Part shown: positions 46,166 through 58,139 of the stretch, in pieces
Layout: every line of letters starts with the position of its first letter
Numbering within the stretch: position 1 is the stretch's first letter
Assembly (NCBI GenBank): GCA_022495005.1
Contig: JAGYXB010000665.1
Location: 2,108,001 to 2,172,000, forward strand
DNA from: Rhyacophila brunnea
Taxonomy: Eukaryota; Arthropoda; Insecta; Trichoptera; Rhyacophilidae
DNA length: 64,000 nucleotides
Direction of reading: 5' to 3'
Made by a program: the position numbers and the translations under genes
Notes under the pieces: model-generated
What the model was told of the DNA's origin: nothing
What the model saw: the letters and a program-made list of their open reading frames with translations, nothing else
Database searches by the model: none

Positions 46166-46607
46166 ATATGTTGTTTTTTAAGTTTAATTAATTAACAAAC
46201 TGAACTATCCCAAATGAGACAGTAATATAAGTTATAAGCAGTGACGAGTGGTGGTAGAAGTAACATGCCTGCTGATTATGGGTGGTAGATAAAGTAAGAG
46301 TAAAGAATAATACAATTCTTGACGGTATACTTTGTTGAGACGAGGTTCTTTCGCCTGCGGCACTGACAATCCTTGCCCACTTGCTCAATATACATCCACG
46401 TAAGAAGTTCAAAGTTTATTGTTGCATTTATACATCCAACGTACGTACGTATGTAAAGAAAAAAATTAAGCATACCGTTTTTTCGGAAAATTATAGAGCG
46501 TTCCTGTTCGTGAAATTTTCCATTTCGAGCACTGTCGTTATCCAATATCTGTCTTTCATTATAACTCAGTGACACGTAACTTGCGATCTTGAGATTTATT
46601 TGCTAGA

Positions 46608-46720
46608 TCAAGGTTTCCCAAACTGTGTTCCGCGGAACACCAGTGTTCCGCCGAACCTGAATAGGTGTTCCGCGACCATTTGGAAAGGTTTTATACATTG
46701 CAACACATTTAAAGATCTTC
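46608..46720. repeat. TTCCGCGGAACAC inverted-motif fragment
   Basis: TTTCCCAAACTGTGTTCCGC followed by several GTGTTCCGC motifs in both orientations looks like one end of a hAT-type MITE. The second terminus was not found. Confidence 0.45.
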
Positions 46721-46836
46721 TACTAAGTAGAAGTAAAATAAGTAAAGCTAAAATAATTAAATAATCTACTTCATATTGAAAGGCGAGTGATGATCAATCT
46801 CCACTGATATTTATGACGTCAAGTATCTAGATAGGT

Positions 46837-47265
46837 CATGGCTCCCACAAGGGGGGGCTGACAGGCCTCTAGTTTGGGGGCTTGGGCTTACGGGGGACCG
46901 GCGTGAGGGATCGACCAGCCAAGTGAGATAAGCACACATCACAAACATGCACTATTAGTAAAAAAGATGTCGCCTGCGGCGCTGTTTCACTTCATGCATA
47001 CTAACATTTAATAATATGTGGTTTTGCCATACTTACAATTTTTGATTATTGTCTATATTATTTGACATGTCCATATTGTGCACATCAACATAAAAGTGGG
47101 TGTATTAAAAATACAAAAAATCGCTAAAAATACCCTTAAGTTTACTTCGAACACCATTTGGAATATCCAACTGTATATCGTCACATTGCCTTTAACCTTA
47201 GCGATAAGTAGGGGGCCCGCCAAAGATCCTAGCATGGGGGCCCGCTTCGGGATGTGGGAGCCATG
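46837..47265. mobile_element. GGGGGCC-ended MITE, copy 4
   Basis: CATGGCTCCCACAAGGGGGG to GATGTGGGAGCCATG, the best-preserved inverted ends of the four copies. Internal landmarks as in the other copies, including TCGCCTGCGGCGCTG. About 430 bp and non-coding. Confidence 0.87.
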
Positions 47266-47269
47266 ATCT

Positions 47270-47985
47270 AGGTACAGACGGAGGACCATTTTTTCTCCTA
47301 CCGTGCGCATGAAAAATATGGGATATATTGTTTTTAACTGACCGGCTGACAAGTTTTGTCAGTTTAACGACAGTTGCCAAAATTGGCAGAACTGTTAGCT
47401 GCGCTAATAAATAACATACAAAATAAACTAAATGTTTTGAATGCCATTTTGAAGAGCAGTTTTTAATTCTGTTTAAGAACTCTGCGTTTCCGTACACATT
47501 AATTAATTACAAGTAATATTGTATTTAAACTCTCAGAAATTGTGTTCTGTGCGGACCCGCGAACAATTAAAAAACGATAAAATGGTCCCATTGAGAAAGG
47601 GTTGGGTATCAATTTTTCACAATTTCGTGATCCCCTTATGAAATATCATGTGGATTGCCCAGTTGTATTGTTTCAATTTTGTTTCATTTATAATCAACGT
47701 TCAAAAACATTTCAAAAACATAAAAAACATTAAATAATATGTATTGTCTGATCCGTTTTGTGCGATCATATTTAGTGCCCAAAATAAAAAAAAAACAACT
47801 GACCAAAATTTACTTATGGAAAAAAATAATTTTGAGAAAGTATGGTACTTACAATTTTTTTTATAAAATGTTTATATTATAATAAGCAAAATGATGAAAT
47901 AAAAAATTATAATCAACATAATTTACCATTCCCCTTGTTTTCCGGTATTTTTACCGGGGATTCGTTGTGATAAAGATAATTTTAA
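47270..47985. other. AT-rich DNA upstream of the signal-peptide exon
   Basis: No gene or named repeat recognised. Confidence 0.35.
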
Positions 47986-47989
47986 AAGT

Positions 47990-48280
47990 TGGCGCCAACA
48001 TTTGACGCGGGATGTCGCCGCAGACGCAACGCGCGCGCATTTCGTATTGTATACATACAGACTGGATTTAGTTTAGATAGTCTATGAACACAGGCGCGCC
48101 ACTGACACCGTCAGTTTGCTTATTCTCATTGATCAGGGAGGTTGTGTCGCCGTCTCTCAAATTGAGTGTTGTGTATGTGATTTTATCCCTTGAATTGTTC
48201 CGTGTGCGGTGGCTTATTATCTTGTGTAAGATATTTGTGAGGTCGAATTATTTCGACTCACGGTGTGAATTATAAGTGTA
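47990..48280 (+). promoter_or_regulatory. Presumed promoter and 5' UTR of the signal-peptide gene
   Basis: A CpG-rich patch (GGCGCCAACATTTGACGCGG, GCAACGCGCGCGCATTT) in AT-rich surroundings lies directly upstream of the exon at 48281. Its position is the only functional evidence; no TATA or initiator can be claimed. Confidence 0.35.
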
Positions 48281-48346
48281 ATGCATTTAAGGATTTATCT
48301 ATGGCTTTCCTGTGTTGTCCTGGTAGGATATGCACAAGCGACAGAG
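48281..48346 (+). CDS. Orphan first exon with secretory signal peptide
   Basis: ATG at 48281 opens 22 codons: MHLRIYLWLSCVVLVGYA followed by QATE, then GAG|GTAAGC, a strong donor in phase 0. The basic start, a 12-14-residue hydrophobic core and a small-residue cleavage site (GYA-QA) are a textbook signal peptide, so the gene should encode a secreted or membrane protein. No matching downstream exon was recognised before 64000, implying a long intron or exons beyond the window. The mature protein cannot be identified from this exon. Chance is possible, but the three features coinciding makes it a good candidate. Confidence 0.5.
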
Positions 48347-48349
48347 GTA

Positions 48350-49045
48350 AGCGAACAAACACTCTACTGAGGGGTATATAGGGATTACTTTGAGCTTTGT
48401 TGGGCTCTTGTCAAATCCATGCGTGATTTTGAATGAACTCGACGTAGTATTTCTTTCTGTTATAATATAATATAAACAATGAGGCTTTTGCAAAACGTTA
48501 AGCCGGCGTATTGTGCATTTTTCCGTGAGTATTTCGAATGTTTTGGATAAATTCGACCAGGTGTTTGGTGCATTGGTATGTAGCACATGCGACAAACGTC
48601 AACACGCTACGTTGAAACTGTGTGCGTAAGTAAAGTTGTTCCACGTTATAATCTTATTTATATGGTCTCTCTCCAATCAGTCTAATCGAATCATTTAATG
48701 TATTTATTTGATTTGAAAGTATCTTCCCATACTAAATTTCTTATAGATAAACTAACCGTACTCCAGTCGCATGTACAAATTCCAATTAAAAGTAAACAAT
48801 GTTAACGCAAATGTAATATTATTCTTAATTAATATTATTATTCTAATTAAGTATGTACCTAACTAGGTACTTCTTATTCGATTATAATTTTGTAAATAAA
48901 CTTAAATACTGCAATATTTTTTAGTTAAAACAACTTTTTGTGCCATCAAGAAGGTAATAATAATTTATCGTCATTGGACGTCAGTGAACAAGTGACCTTT
49001 TTAAAAGATAATCATGTATTTATTCATTTATCAAAATATTTCTTT
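48350..49045. other. AT-rich DNA, no gene seen
   Basis: If the signal-peptide exon is real, this is the start of its intron. No repeat recognised. Confidence 0.35.
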
Positions 49046-49049
49046 TAAC

Positions 49050-49350
49050 TTGTGGACAACAGTTTCTATAAATATTTATTATACCTACCTAGGTATTACA
49101 TATTTACAGTCGAACTAATTTCCTCACATCGATTTACCTATATAGGTACTTAATATTTTTTGTATTTACAAATTTATACTGTAGAATAACTTAATACTGA
49201 TCTATCTCTTGTGTTATGTACATAAAACTGTTTTAATAATATTTCTTTGTTTCTAAATGTCATGTTGTGAACGTCTTAAACTTATAATTTGTAATGTCCA
49301 CAATATGTAAAATAAATAAATTGAAATTGAAAATTGAAAATTGAAAAACA
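49050..49350 (+). mobile_element. LINE 3' end with TTGAAAA tail
   Basis: ATTTCTTTGTTTCTAAATGT...GTGAACGTCTTAAACTTATA is similar to 45900-46140, and the end is a tandem ATTGAAAATTGAAAATTGAA repeat. This is a tail form used by Jockey-like elements. The coding part is missing (5' truncation). Confidence 0.65.
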
Positions 49351-49359
49351 AAGCTTCTT

Positions 49360-50153
49360 TTAATTACGTAGATATGTAACTACATGACTTTCATGGGAGC
49401 TTATATTATCTAAACAGGATGAAAACAATGACAGATTAATATGTAATATTTTTTTTTTTAAATATTCCCTTGACATTTACTTAAATGCACTTTGTTCACC
49501 TACATCTCCTGTAATGACGTTGGGACTATTGAAAAAAAATATCTTAAAATAGGCCCTACTTGATTTCCTTATCCACGGCCGCGCCAGGCGGGGGGTCGCT
49601 GTACACATCCCAGGCGGCGGTAAAATATATAAAATATATTATTTTAAAATATAGTAGGTACGTACTTACCTAAGTTTAACTAGGTAGTAAAATATGTGAA
49701 GTAATTGTTTTTTGGGTAGCACCTACGGGTGGCAACTACTATTGAACATACATAATACTTATAGGTATTATAAATAGTCCTATTGAGGTGATTAAAAACG
49801 ATTAATGCATAACAATTATAATTATATACCTACAACATTACCGACAAGTATATTCTTAGTCCCAATATAACAGGTCAATAATTATAACCTAACCTAACAC
49901 GTTTCTGGTAAAATATAATTCTTCGTACAGCAAAAGACGTCAGTAAAAGGAGTCATCAAATTTGAAATGGCACGTTTTATTATAAGTTCCAATAAGTGGA
50001 ATTTTTGAAGGAGGATTTTTTTATATAAGTACTTAAGTAATATGTGTGTATCTATGATAAAAAAAATTCGCAAACAAACGATACAATAAAATACTGGGTC
50101 GTTACAGAGTATCTCCAAGTTCTCCTGGCAGCACCCATTGATTGGCGACTAGT
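49360..50153. other. AT-rich DNA, no gene seen
   Basis: A GC-rich fragment at 49575-49620 (GGCCGCGCCAGGCGGGGGGT) is isolated and unexplained. Nothing else. Confidence 0.35.
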
Positions 50154-50161
50154 TTCCTGAA

Positions 50162-50375
50162 CAGTGTTGCCATCTTTTTCTATGCTGATTATAGTACAAA
50201 GGTGTAAAAATTATAGTATTTCTGAAAAATATATAGTACAGGAACATTTTTCGTCTTGAATCGTTTAAAATTATAGTATTTTGGTTTATTTGGTGTAAAA
50301 TTATAGTATTTTACATTTTTCGCGGAATTAAAAATATAGTATTGTACTATAATTATAGTACGGTTGGTATCACTG
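50162..50375. mobile_element. 214-bp hAT-type MITE of the ATTATAGTA family
   Basis: Starts CAGTGTTGCCATCTTTTTC and ends GGTTGGTATCACTG. TTCCTGAA (50154-50161) and GTCCTGAA (50376-50383) make a 7-of-8 duplication. At least seven ATTATAGTA motifs fill it. Same family as 20611-22120 and 22126-22616, in reverse. Confidence 0.85.
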
Positions 50376-52240
50376 GTCCTGAAATGGTTTTAGCATTCAC
50401 GGTACACATCTCGCGTTACCTTAACATTCCCAATATTTCACGAATTATTTTCTAATCTGTACCTGTCGGGATGGCCATTTCTTCAGTAATTCGTCAAATC
50501 GTCAATCGCTGTAAAACAAAGCCAGAAGAATATATAAATGTAATCTTATACTATATTCGTATTAAAATAATAACTATGACTAAGTATATACATTTTGTTT
50601 CTGCTAGAATTCAAGTAGATTATAATATTGCGAGTCATTTTTTTCTATTATCTCAATATATTATTACCTAGAAGCAAGTGCGCATACCTCGGAGTCAAAT
50701 ATTATAAAAGATTTTTCATTATTCCAGTATGTTAACAGATGAAAATTCGCATATGCTTACCGGAAATTGGCATGTAACGTTTTTTTTGTTTTTTTTTTTG
50801 AAACTCATATCCTTTTTTCTCTTCCGCTTCATAAAGCCGTTTACCTTTCTTAATACATACGGCAAGCAGCATACACTTTTATATGTATAATAATAAAGTA
50901 ATGTTCGTCTGCTCCACCCCGTCTCGAAATATTTCATATCCTGTGGAATTCACCGGTTCCCATTTTCTCGCGAATGACATTGGCTGAATTCCTCCTCACT
51001 ACACAATTCATCGCTTCCAACTCCTGCGTTGTTCACATTAAACATACACCCACTATTAGTTAATAGATTTTCATGTCTTTCAGATGACTATTAAAAGTTT
51101 GGAAAGACTTAGTTGAGAACATTCGTTGCAAAGACAATCAATTAATCGCCTACCTCAACGTTTATTTACATTACAATTGTTAAGAATAATATTCTTTAAA
51201 ACTCGTTCGACGCGGACGACACGGCTGCCGTGTCCCCGTTTAACGGCCATTAGATGCAATTAGCATGTTATTTAAATGTGGTAATTAAAAATTAATTAAA
51301 AAGTACGCAGTGATTGATAATATAATAATATATAACATAGTTCATTAACCGTCAGAATACATGTCTTTTTGCTAATAAAATATTGTTGAATTCGCTACAA
51401 ATATAAGTACTTACTATGTTTGATGGCGTTAATCGTCAATTATTGGTGGAAAGACATTGTATTAAGTAAAATAAAATACAATATATTATAATAAGGTAAG
51501 TAGTTTACTTCCCATAGGTATTCATGATTAATTGCATTCGAATTCGTAGTGAATTCCTCACAGCTTGCATTATTGAAATATTAATATTTATTTTATGCAA
51601 CTAATGTACTTAATGATTAGGTATAATGTTTTCTTAGATTTTTAAAAATCATTGTCCATATCTTTAATACATAATTTTGCCTACCAAAATTGTTAGTATA
51701 AATACCTATAATATTATATAGGTATGTATATAATCTAAAGTTTCTAATTTAACAATATGAATGTGAAAGATTTTTTTTTAATTTTCAATAAGTATCCACT
51801 GCTAGGTAGGTACCTACCTACTTTGCGATGTGTATTTTTACTAAAACATTGTCATAGAAATGACATAGATACTAGGAATTCACTTTATATACTTATTTAC
51901 GTGAATTTGTTGATATTTAAAAGGTGAGAAAAAATATAACCATTACTTGGTAACATGTTAATGAGATCAGCTTTGAATTAAAACGCATAACAAATGTTGA
52001 CGCGATAACATTGATACACTCTCCACGAATGGGTCACGACTCCAACACAAGTGAAGGAATGGAGGTGACCCTTATTGAAGTACATATATAAATATTTTAA
52101 TTTTAATTATTATATTATAAAGTGTCAAGTACATAATAATATACTATTACGATGTAATGCGACATAATCTAAAATATAAAAATAGATATATTGGCAGATA
52201 TTAATATGTTTCACCAAGCAAATGAGGTGTATATTGTTGT
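50376..52240. other. AT-rich DNA with a weak exon candidate
   Basis: The only coding-like signal is MAISSVIRQIVNRCKTKPEE (ATG 50471), a basic start that could be a mitochondrial-type leader. Its donor (AAT|GTAATC, 50539) is weak and no partner exon was found. The rest shows only TAGGTAGGTACCTACCTAC-type simple sequence near 51804-51822. Confidence 0.3.
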
Positions 52241-52955
52241 GATCGAGAAATCTCATCTGGATAATTCTTGAGAAATAATCTCGAATCTTGAGAAATTAAT
52301 TTTCCGAAATTTCGAGAATTCGCATTTTTCGAGAAAATCTTGAATTAGATTCTCCTGTGGGTCTATTCTATACACAAGGCGACTATCGACCGATAAAGTG
52401 ATAATATTTATTACATCTATTTGTATTGAGGTACTTATTATAATAATTGTTACAATAAATTAGCCGTGTAAACAGTCAAAACTGTCTATCTCGCTCTAAA
52501 TTTTATCACAGCCAAGAGAGGTGCTTTTAAAATATAGCACTTATTGCAACAAGTACAACCAACTTATTGTAATTGTTACAATAAATGCTAATACTTTGAT
52601 ACAAACCTACGTTTGATAATATTTATCACTTTAGCGGTCGATACATATAGAATAGACCCACTGAAATATAATTATTATTTGGCTAAATTGCCGACCGGAA
52701 GCGGTATCTAAACAACTCGCCGGTAAATTTCTCGATAAAATTTTTTTTTGGCCTGTAAAGCTAAAAGAAAAAGCCGTCACCTCATCGATTTAGAATGTTT
52801 TTTTTATGACTGAGTAAAAAATCTAAAAAAAAATGAAAGAAAATCGGTAGATATAGTATTTAATATCGATTTCTCGAGAATTTTCTAGATAACATTCTTG
52901 ATATCGAGAATTCTCGATTTTCAATAAATTAAATAAGTAAGTCGAGAAATCACAA
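52241..52955. repeat. TCTCGAGAA-motif element split by a MITE
   Basis: Repeated GAGAAATCTC, TTTCGAGAATTC and TTCTCGA motifs flank the MITE on both sides (52241-52350 and 52720-52955) in an inverted sense. Outer ends TGTGATCGAGAAATCT and AGTCGAGAAATCACA point to one older TIR element. Confidence 0.5.
52358..52660. mobile_element. 303-bp MITE with long TIRs and CTG duplication
   Basis: TGGGTCTATTCTATA at the left and TATAGAATAGACCCA at the right continue inward as matching arms (CGACCGATAAAGTGATAATA against its imperfect complement), about 50 bp in all. CTG precedes (52355-52357) and follows (52661-52663), a 3-bp duplication as in PIF/Harbinger. Non-coding. Confidence 0.8.
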
Positions 52956-52959
52956 ACTA

Positions 52960-55316
52960 TAAATAACTGAGTAGAGTCTCAGTAGACAATAAACCATACA
53001 TATTAAATAGGCATATTCAGGGAACTCATAAATAATACTTAAATCATTAAATTTATACTTCAAATCACGAAGAACAGTATTCAACCATACAATTTTAATA
53101 TGAGTAAGTAATTATAATTTATTACTATTTAATTACTTATCTACTTAGCACAAAACAGTTATTTCTAATACGAATGAGTGTATGTAAGTACTTATTATTT
53201 ACTATATCTTATATCATAGATTATTAAAATAATTTTTACCTTTTAAATTAAAAATTTTGGTACCGATGACGTATTTCTTGCAAACAGTAGGAAATCTTTG
53301 TTTCAATTTATATGTAAGCTATATTGCACTAGGTTTTCCCAATATACAACAAATAAACAATATACCTATCTATATGTAGAAACAGTCATGTGAATGAATA
53401 TAAAGATATCGGCCATATTGCTGCATGTTCCGTGGATAATATTTTGATGATCAAAGTAACTAATCTGAAGCCAAGTACCTAGTACATACCTACATACATC
53501 TTACCGAAATCTAAATTATGTGTGCAATTATTAATTATTGTGAATTTTTTCCCTCACACAAATATCTGTTTAAAACTAAACGCATATACACACACGTGAA
53601 AACATTGCCACCCAGTTGAATGCCGTTTTAACAGTCCATGCAGTAAGAAATTGCGCGCTTTAATCAAAACAATACTCCACGAGACCACGTATTGATACTT
53701 CTGATGAAATAGTGAAATTTTTCCCGCCACACTTGCTTGTTGGTCATTGTATTTGTACATGTTATATTTTCCCTATGGGATATTAAAAAAAACGTCGGCA
53801 TTTGTATAAAAACGTTGTTTATACATTTTCGGTCAAGTAATGACGGTAATGATTACAAAATAAATTGTTTTTATCGAGTTACATCTCTTATTACTTAAAA
53901 CGTTCAACCTTGGTACTTGGATGTTTAAAAAATATTTAAAAATGTACGTATACCTACATTATTATTGTCGAACTCAGACTACAATGTATATTGGGAGAAA
54001 AGCACATGATTAGATCTTATAATTACGTACATGCTCGCCGTGGAACCTGGCCTTTGCAGGTTTAGTTGTCCATCCAAAGCTTGCTGTCAATTACCGATGA
54101 CTTGTACTTTGTACAAGTTTATTCTGATAGATACTTGCGCCAATGAGTTGAAATTTGCTCTGACGGTTAATCCACTCGGGTGCAGCATAGAGTATGGAAT
54201 ATAGATATGACCAGACCATCCTAACTATCTTGCTGAAATCCGCTGTAAAGTTACAGTTGAAACGTCTACCCTAAACCCAAACCGCATCAAATATTCTCAT
54301 TAGTAACCATCGAAACCCAGAAATGTCAGTCTCACTAAGTAGCTACCTTAAGCAATCAATATCCAGATCCATAAGGGAATACTGGCGTGAAATGTGTAAA
54401 CCTATCTCTTGAATTGGCTAGATTTTGAGATTCATCCCGGCACATGTGATGATTAAGTAGTTTTTTTTAGTTATATGGACAATTTTATTCCGTACTTAAG
54501 TGCATTATGTAACTTATTACTTATGCCAAGTGTTTCGTAAATATTTATAGTGAATGGGTACTCGTTCGACCTACCGACTTCTAAGTAATTATGGAAAACC
54601 GTCAAAGTCCTAAGTATTTCATTACCGAACAAATTCCAGTCAGACGAGAGCAGAGGATGGGCAACTTAACTGTGAAGTTAGAATACGTGGGTAGCTTAGA
54701 TTGGTGAAAGCGTGTCAGCCAGTTTACGAAGACCTACCAAAGCCTTGGTTTATCTATTTAACTACACCAGATTCTAGTGTATTTGTTTTGTTTTTATCAT
54801 CTCACACATATAATTGTCTACGTGCAGTTGGCCTCCAAATGAACCAAATGGAATGACGTTTACATAATATTATCATTATTTTACTGGTATTTCTAATGAA
54901 GGAATAATAAAGATAAATCTTTGAAAATTACTGTGTCTAATGCAGCATTAAATAATACAGCACTACAAAACAATAATGTTGGAAGATTTCACGGAATATA
55001 TGGATGCATACCTATATAATTTGAAGGAACAGTCGTAGAACTATAACAATAGTTAAAGCCCTTATTAAATGATATGAATGTAAATTACACCGAACAATTG
55101 AAAAACCTATTTGGAACGGATTTTGATATTAGGTAGGGTAGAATAGGTACATTTTGTTGTGGCATCTCGGATATTATTTTTGCAAACGAAATTCAGAAAT
55201 CTTCATCTTTGGTAGGTGAGCTGTAGGTATATAAATATATTCCCATTTATTAATTAAAATATGAATACAATAATTAATTATATATATCAATCAAAAATGG
55301 AATCATTAAACAGTAT
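52960..55316. other. Anonymous DNA, no gene recognised
   Basis: The segment 54000-54720 is less AT-rich than its surroundings and may be a decayed coding or retroelement fragment, but no protein motif could be matched. The minus-strand frame at 53554-53760 is unsupported. Confidence 0.35.
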
Positions 55317-55324
55317 GATTAAAC

Positions 55325-55562
55325 CATAGTTTCATAATCGGTGGTCCGCGAAGATTTTTGGGTGGACCGCAAAAATTTTCTGCATTTCAAAAATAGTTAC
55401 CTATAAACCCAAAATTCGAAGTGGGGTTGTATTATATGTCGACAATTGTTTCAAAAATAGTGTAAATACAAATATTTAATATTTTATTTCAATGTTGATG
55501 GTCCGCAAAACATTTTTTGATTTTTTTGTGGTCCGCGGATGTAAAAAGGTTAAGAAACATTG
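55325..55562. mobile_element. hAT-type MITE with GGTCCGCG motifs
   Basis: The left end CATAGTTTCATAATCGGTGG and the right end (minus strand) CAATGTTTCTTAACC are imperfect TIRs. ATTAAAC repeats at both flanks (GATTAAAC at 55317-55324; CATTAAAC at 55563-55570). Internal motifs GGTCCGCG/GGACCGC. About 238 bp. Confidence 0.75.
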
Positions 55563-55570
55563 CATTAAAC

Positions 55571-56860
55571 CATTATTATACACTTATATATTAATAAGAA
55601 TAGAATAGAATAGAAGAATTCAATTGATCTAGCTTTACACAATGCTTTATTTTAATTGGCTAATGGTTACGTAATGAAAATGACATTGTTAAGTACCTCT
55701 ATGTAAAATTATGAGTTGCAATGATAACACTAAAAAAATCTACTTAAACTAAACGTAAAACTGATAATGACGAAACCCCATCATATTGTGTATACATAGA
55801 ACATATACAATAAATTTATAGTAATTAATTACAGTATCGTGTAACTATGTACTTACAAATGACATTTTATAAATTTCCATGTCTTGTATGCCTATTTCTT
55901 CTTTGTCATTTTCTTAACATAATATTTTTTTCTACTCCTGCATATAAAACTATTCCATAATATATAAATAAGGTCGCTTGCTTGTGTGTGCAATGCTTTT
56001 CCAACACCAATAGTCGATGTTATCAGTGTCAATATACTTCATAGTGGGGGTGTAGCGTATTGCCCGGCTGATCCGCCCGCACACCCGCTGATACCGTACA
56101 TTGCCAAACGATTATCCATTTTAGAAAATAGCCCATGCACTACAACAAAATGCAGTTATTCTACTACCTACCTACTAGAAAGAAATCGCTTTGAAACATA
56201 AATAATATTGTCCATATGAAGTGAAAATTGCGAAAATTTTAATAATAAAGGTACGTATTACAATAAGTACCTATCTACCTGTGGAAAATTTCTTTATTTA
56301 CTCAAGTATTTTATAATTATTTTTTATCTTGCTATAACACCTACATAATATGATATTATATTGTTCTTGTATTATATATATGATGCTGTAGAATTTTCCT
56401 CTGTATCTATCCCATGCGAATTTCGTATACCTAGTGCAGTTGTTGGTGTGGATTTATTATTAATTGAAAAATAAATATTTGATTAATATTATCGCGCCGG
56501 ACAAATTTTTGATATCCATTGTTCGTGAATTTGGGACGTAATCCAGAAATCCTGCCCGGCCTCCAGACATTCACTCACATTGCGTCCATCAATCGATCAA
56601 TCAATTTCATTTATATGATAAAATAAGGCCTAATAAGTTGCTATAAACCTTTTATAAGTAAAAGCACATTTTAAAATTTGAAAAGTGCTTATAAAATAGG
56701 TACCTACTTAACCGGGTCAACGTTTCCTAAATGCTGCTTTATGTGCTAAGTTAGAAGATTGCGCGAAGAGAATACACATATTAAATATAAAATATCGTCA
56801 GTAAGTACTTACCTACCTTTTTATATTGCGGAAGACACATTATTTGATCATGTCTATTTT
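55571..56860. other. AT-rich DNA, no gene recognised
   Basis: A short open frame at 55986-56201 has no recognisable motifs. Nothing else. Confidence 0.35.
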
Positions 56861-56871
56861 ATTGTATAGTC

Positions 56872-57654
56872 CAGCGATTTCCAAACTGAGAGGCGCGAAA
56901 AGTTTAACACTATTAATGTAGCCACAGGTTTGCAGTTTGCCAATGCATAGTTTATAAAACGGCCGCTAGTTATAAACTACATAAAATAACAGTCATATAA
57001 AAGATTGTTTGCAAACCTGTCTGAAAATATGGAGACTAATTTTATAAAACCTCACTTCTATACTATTGTGAAGCGCGCTGGCCATCTCGTGAAAAAATGA
57101 AAAGGGTCAAATCATAATGTTGAAATCTGAGACAAATTTGTTTAGGAATGATAATTTTGATGCTAAATTCGTCTATTTGGTTGAAATTTAAAAACAAATG
57201 AATGAATAAATCAATGCAAGGACCACCAATGCATTCACTGATTTAAAAAGACAAAGTGAAGGCATTCATAAAAAATTGGAGCTTCTGAAGTCAAAATTAC
57301 GAAAAAGTAAGTTCGCCATGTCTCCACTTTTAAATGATTTTTACGCCAGATATGTTGAAGCAAACAAAAATCTATTTACTGAGTTCTTGGTTAGTTTGCT
57401 AATGCACTTTTCAAATTATTTTAGTAATAGTAAAAAAGTCGGCTGCGGCGCTACTTTGTTTCGGACCTATAAAATATTTTAAATATGTGGTTGAAAGATC
57501 GTGGCCTGGAGTGTACTAATTTTTGAATTAGTACATTGTTGACTATTTATAAAAAGTTGTCTGTATTATTTAATGAAATAAAGGGGGGGGGGGAGGCGCC
57601 AAGATTAGATTTTTTTAAAAGGGAGGCGTAGTAACATACGTTTGGAAACCACTG
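56872..57654 (+). mobile_element. hAT element with perfect 8-bp target duplication GTATAGTC
   Basis: Starts CAGCGATTTCCAAACTGAGA and ends ACGTTTGGAAACCACTG. GTATAGTC is exact at 56864-56871 and 57655-57662. Contains a transposase fragment and, at 57425-57490, the AATAGTAAAAAAGTCGGCTG segment also present in the GGGGGCC MITEs. A poly-G run lies at 57584-57592. Confidence 0.92.
57250..57405 (+). pseudogene. hAT transposase fragment (ZBED5-like)
   Basis: DKVKAFIKKLELLKSKLRKS followed by KFAMSPLLNDF matches the helical stretch of ZBED5/EPM2AIP1-like hAT transposases. It lies within 56872-57654; upstream and downstream parts are deleted or frameshifted. Confidence 0.75.
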
Positions 57655-58139
57655 GTATAGTCAATGAAATGTAGTAGCAGCAAGGTGGTTACACGCAAGT
57701 GGCAAGTTGTTCGATAATTTTATTTATCTATGCACTCCACTCATACGTTTTGTAAAAAATGTTAAATATACGCAATCTTTAAATTAATGTCATTCTAATT
57801 ATTCACCACGAACTTTCACATTCAGAAGCGTCACAAATTAAGACTTAGCAAGAAAATAATATTGTCTAATAGTTCATTAGCACAAACTATTATAAAACAC
57901 ACTGTAACAAATTCAAAAATAAAAGCATTGTCTATTTTTTGACTATCGCATATTAAACATGCAATTTCAATTAAAATGTATCTATTTGACCTTGAACCAA
58001 GATTTTTTGTACACTACGTTAAAAATATTCAAGGGGTTCCGTTATGCTGTACAAAATATAAACGGGTTCCGTTAAGAAATTTAATTCAGAAACATTCATC
58101 GGGTTCTGTCGTGGAACGGATTTATAATAATTATATTAT

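Larger units (their letters stand above)
43068..46534. mobile_element. Large hAT element, 3.47 kb, perfect 8-bp target duplication TCGTTATC
   Basis: The left end CAGCGCTCGAAATGGA and the right end (minus strand) CAGTGCTCGAAATGGA differ at one base. TCGTTATC is exact at 43060-43067 and 46535-46542. Nested inside are GGGGGCC MITE copy 3 and two LINE fragments. No transposase was recognised. This shows that an apparent patchwork from 43 to 46.5 kb is one insertion with later arrivals. Confidence 0.9.

Noticed and set aside
48299..48595. 98-codon minus-strand ORF overlapping the signal-peptide exon
   Set aside because: No recognisable domain; the plus-strand signal peptide plus donor is better supported.
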